NCBI RefSeq assembly: GCF_034113385.1
Contig: NZ_JAXEXL010000001.1
Location: 1 to 49,318 of the forward strand
Origin: Atopobium sp034113385
GTDB lineage: Bacteria; Actinomycetota; Coriobacteriia; Coriobacteriales; Atopobiaceae
Length of the DNA stretch: 49,318 bases
Direction of reading: 5' to 3'
In this document: in pieces, positions 48,694 through 49,318 of the stretch
Layout of the letters: each line of letters starts with the position of its first letter
Position numbering within the stretch: position 1 is the first letter of the stretch
Made by a program: the position numbers and the translations under genes
Notes under the pieces: generated by a model
Seen by the model: the letters and a program-made list of their open reading frames with translations, nothing else
What the model was told of the DNA's origin: nothing
Database searches by the model: none

Positions 48694-49187
48694 AGATATG
48701 CCTCCAGCTCCTTGAGACGTGCCCAAGCCCAAGGTTCTTTTACAAAGACCTCGTAGGTCGAGCAAACCTTATCGATAAGACAAACGATTATGCCTTCACG
48801 ATATTTAGGTGGAATGGGAGTGAGGGGAAACATGTGACGCTTGATGGCATTTTGCACACGTTCAGACAGTTCAAAATCTGCCATAGCATTGCGTAGTGCC
48901 AAACGCGGATGAGAAAACCCGTGGAGGCCTTCAGGGCAGGCGTCTTTGATGTGCCAGTCATAGAGGTAGTAATCGTGTAAGAGCGCAGCGGTGACAAGGT
49001 CCTGTTCATTGCAAGTAATCTTTAGGGTACGGACAAAGAGTAGTGAGTAGTAGGCTACAGCCATGCAGTGGTCAAGGGTGGTTGTAGCACCATGCTGGAT
49101 GAATTGATCCATGCTGCGCACACGGGGATGCAAAAGTATGGGGGCGGCAAGTTGTGTAAAGTCATCGGTAATATCAGCTAATTTCAT
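48690..49187 (-). CDS. HD-domain protein
   Basis: A 165-residue HD-fold putative phosphohydrolase. Metal ligands are His40 (TTTLDHCMAV), His71-Asp72 (AALLHDYYLYDWH) and a late Asp in IVCLIDKVCSTYEV. The conserved RHMFPLTPIPP segment is common in a group of Firmicutes/Actinobacteria HD proteins next to CmpB-type genes. Substrate unknown; nucleotide or cyclic nucleotide is typical. ATG 49187 has GAGGG six bases upstream. Confidence 0.88.
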   Translation of the reverse strand: MKLADITDDFTQLAAPILLHPRVRSMDQFIQHGATTTLDHCMAVAYYSLLFVRTLKITCNEQDLVTAALLHDYYLYDWHIKDACPEGLHGFSHPRLALRNAMADFELSERVQNAIKRHMFPLTPIPPKYREGIIVCLIDKVCSTYEVFVKEPWAWARLKELEAYL

Positions 49188-49204
49188 GTGATGCCCTCAT
49201 TGAT

Positions 49205-49234
49205 GTTCTAGGTACTGCTAACTGTTGTTGTCAA
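49205..49234 (-). promoter_or_regulatory. Promoter of the HD/CmpB pair
   Basis: On the minus strand TTGACA (49229-49234), 18 bases, TAGAAC (49205-49210), shortly before the HD gene. The -35 is perfect and the -10 weak. Confidence 0.45.
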
Positions 49235-49258
49235 CTATGCGTTGTTCTTTACTTACTA

Positions 49259-49297
49259 TTATTTCCTAAAATGGAAATAAGTCAAAAAATGTGACTT
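49259..49297. promoter_or_regulatory. Two perfect palindromes upstream of the HD gene
   Basis: TTATTTCC-TAAAAT-GGAAATAA (49259-49280) and AAGTCA-AAAAATG-TGACTT (49279-49297) are perfect inverted repeats, adjacent and sharing bases. They lie 25-60 bp upstream of the -35 box and look like regulator sites or the end of a neighbouring transcript. Confidence 0.4.
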
Positions 49298-49318
49298 AAA
49301 TGTAATAAAACTTGCTAT

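Noticed and set aside
48268..48756. 162-residue plus-strand frame opposite the CmpB-type gene
   Set aside because: Antisense shadow of a gene with clear family motifs; no ribosome site or hydrophobic logic of its own.
1..49318. CRISPR array, insertion sequences, rRNA or riboswitches
   Set aside because: No regularly spaced repeats, no transposase with inverted ends, no rRNA sequence and no known riboswitch core were seen in any intergenic stretch.

Overview
The window is a chromosomal stretch of an anaerobic, fermentative actinobacterium. The mid-40s GC impression, encoded CCA ends on the tRNAs, sortase and lipoteichoic-acid-type envelope genes, an oxygen-reducing flavodiiron protein and a glycyl radical enzyme fit Coriobacteriia, most likely the Atopobiaceae (Lancefieldella/Atopobium/Olsenella group). 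That placement is an inference from gene content and style, not from a search.

Region 1 (1-12,092) starts with a tRNA-Val and holds the most striking metabolic system. A fructose-family PTS (IIC, IIB), a divergent DeoR repressor, a PflD-type glycyl radical enzyme with its activase, fructose-6-phosphate aldolase (FSA) and glycerol dehydrogenase (GldA) match the E. coli frw/pflDC/fsaB/gldA set. As I recall, that set was recently assigned to radical-mediated anhydroglycolysis: a 1,5-anhydrohexitol is imported and phosphorylated, its ring is opened to 1-deoxyfructose-6-phosphate, this is split to glyceraldehyde-3-phosphate plus hydroxyacetone, and hydroxyacetone is reduced to 1,2-propanediol. The PTS operon and the distant gldA share an unusual promoter-upstream motif, which argues for one regulon. 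Between fsa and gldA lie a membrane-anchored protein, an LPXTG surface protein and an AT-rich membrane protein.

Region 2 (12,093-23,250) carries a P-type ATPase, a ZIP metal transporter and a minus-strand series (DUF389 protein, MATE exporter, uracil-DNA glycosylase-family protein, threonine aldolase). An OYE-family oxidoreductase, a methyltransferase, a flavodiiron protein and a tRNA-Gly/tRNA-Cys pair follow.

Region 3 (23,250-26,270) looks like a decayed island beside tRNA-Cys. It has a ruined tyrosine-recombinase gene, a three-gene mqsR-mqsA-SecB-like operon read as a toxin-antitoxin-chaperone (TAC) module with its own palindromic operator, a decayed gene remnant and a 64-residue membrane protein.

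Region 4 (26,277-38,541) is envelope and transport: a LOG-family hydrolase, two LtaS-like phosphoglycerol transferases flanking a membrane acyltransferase, a 37-kDa nucleoid-associated protein and a complete FbpABC-type ABC importer.

Region 5 (38,542-49,318) holds an AT-rich DUF3825 gene, a U32 peptidase-family protein, a repair and redox group (free methionine sulfoxide reductase, short MGMT, DJ-1 protein, Y-family polymerase plus small partner, with a LexA-like box at the promoter), an acyl-ACP thioesterase, a very large MacB/FtsX-type ABC protein, a CmpB-type membrane protein and an HD-domain protein. No rRNA, CRISPR array, intact insertion sequence or recognisable riboswitch was seen.
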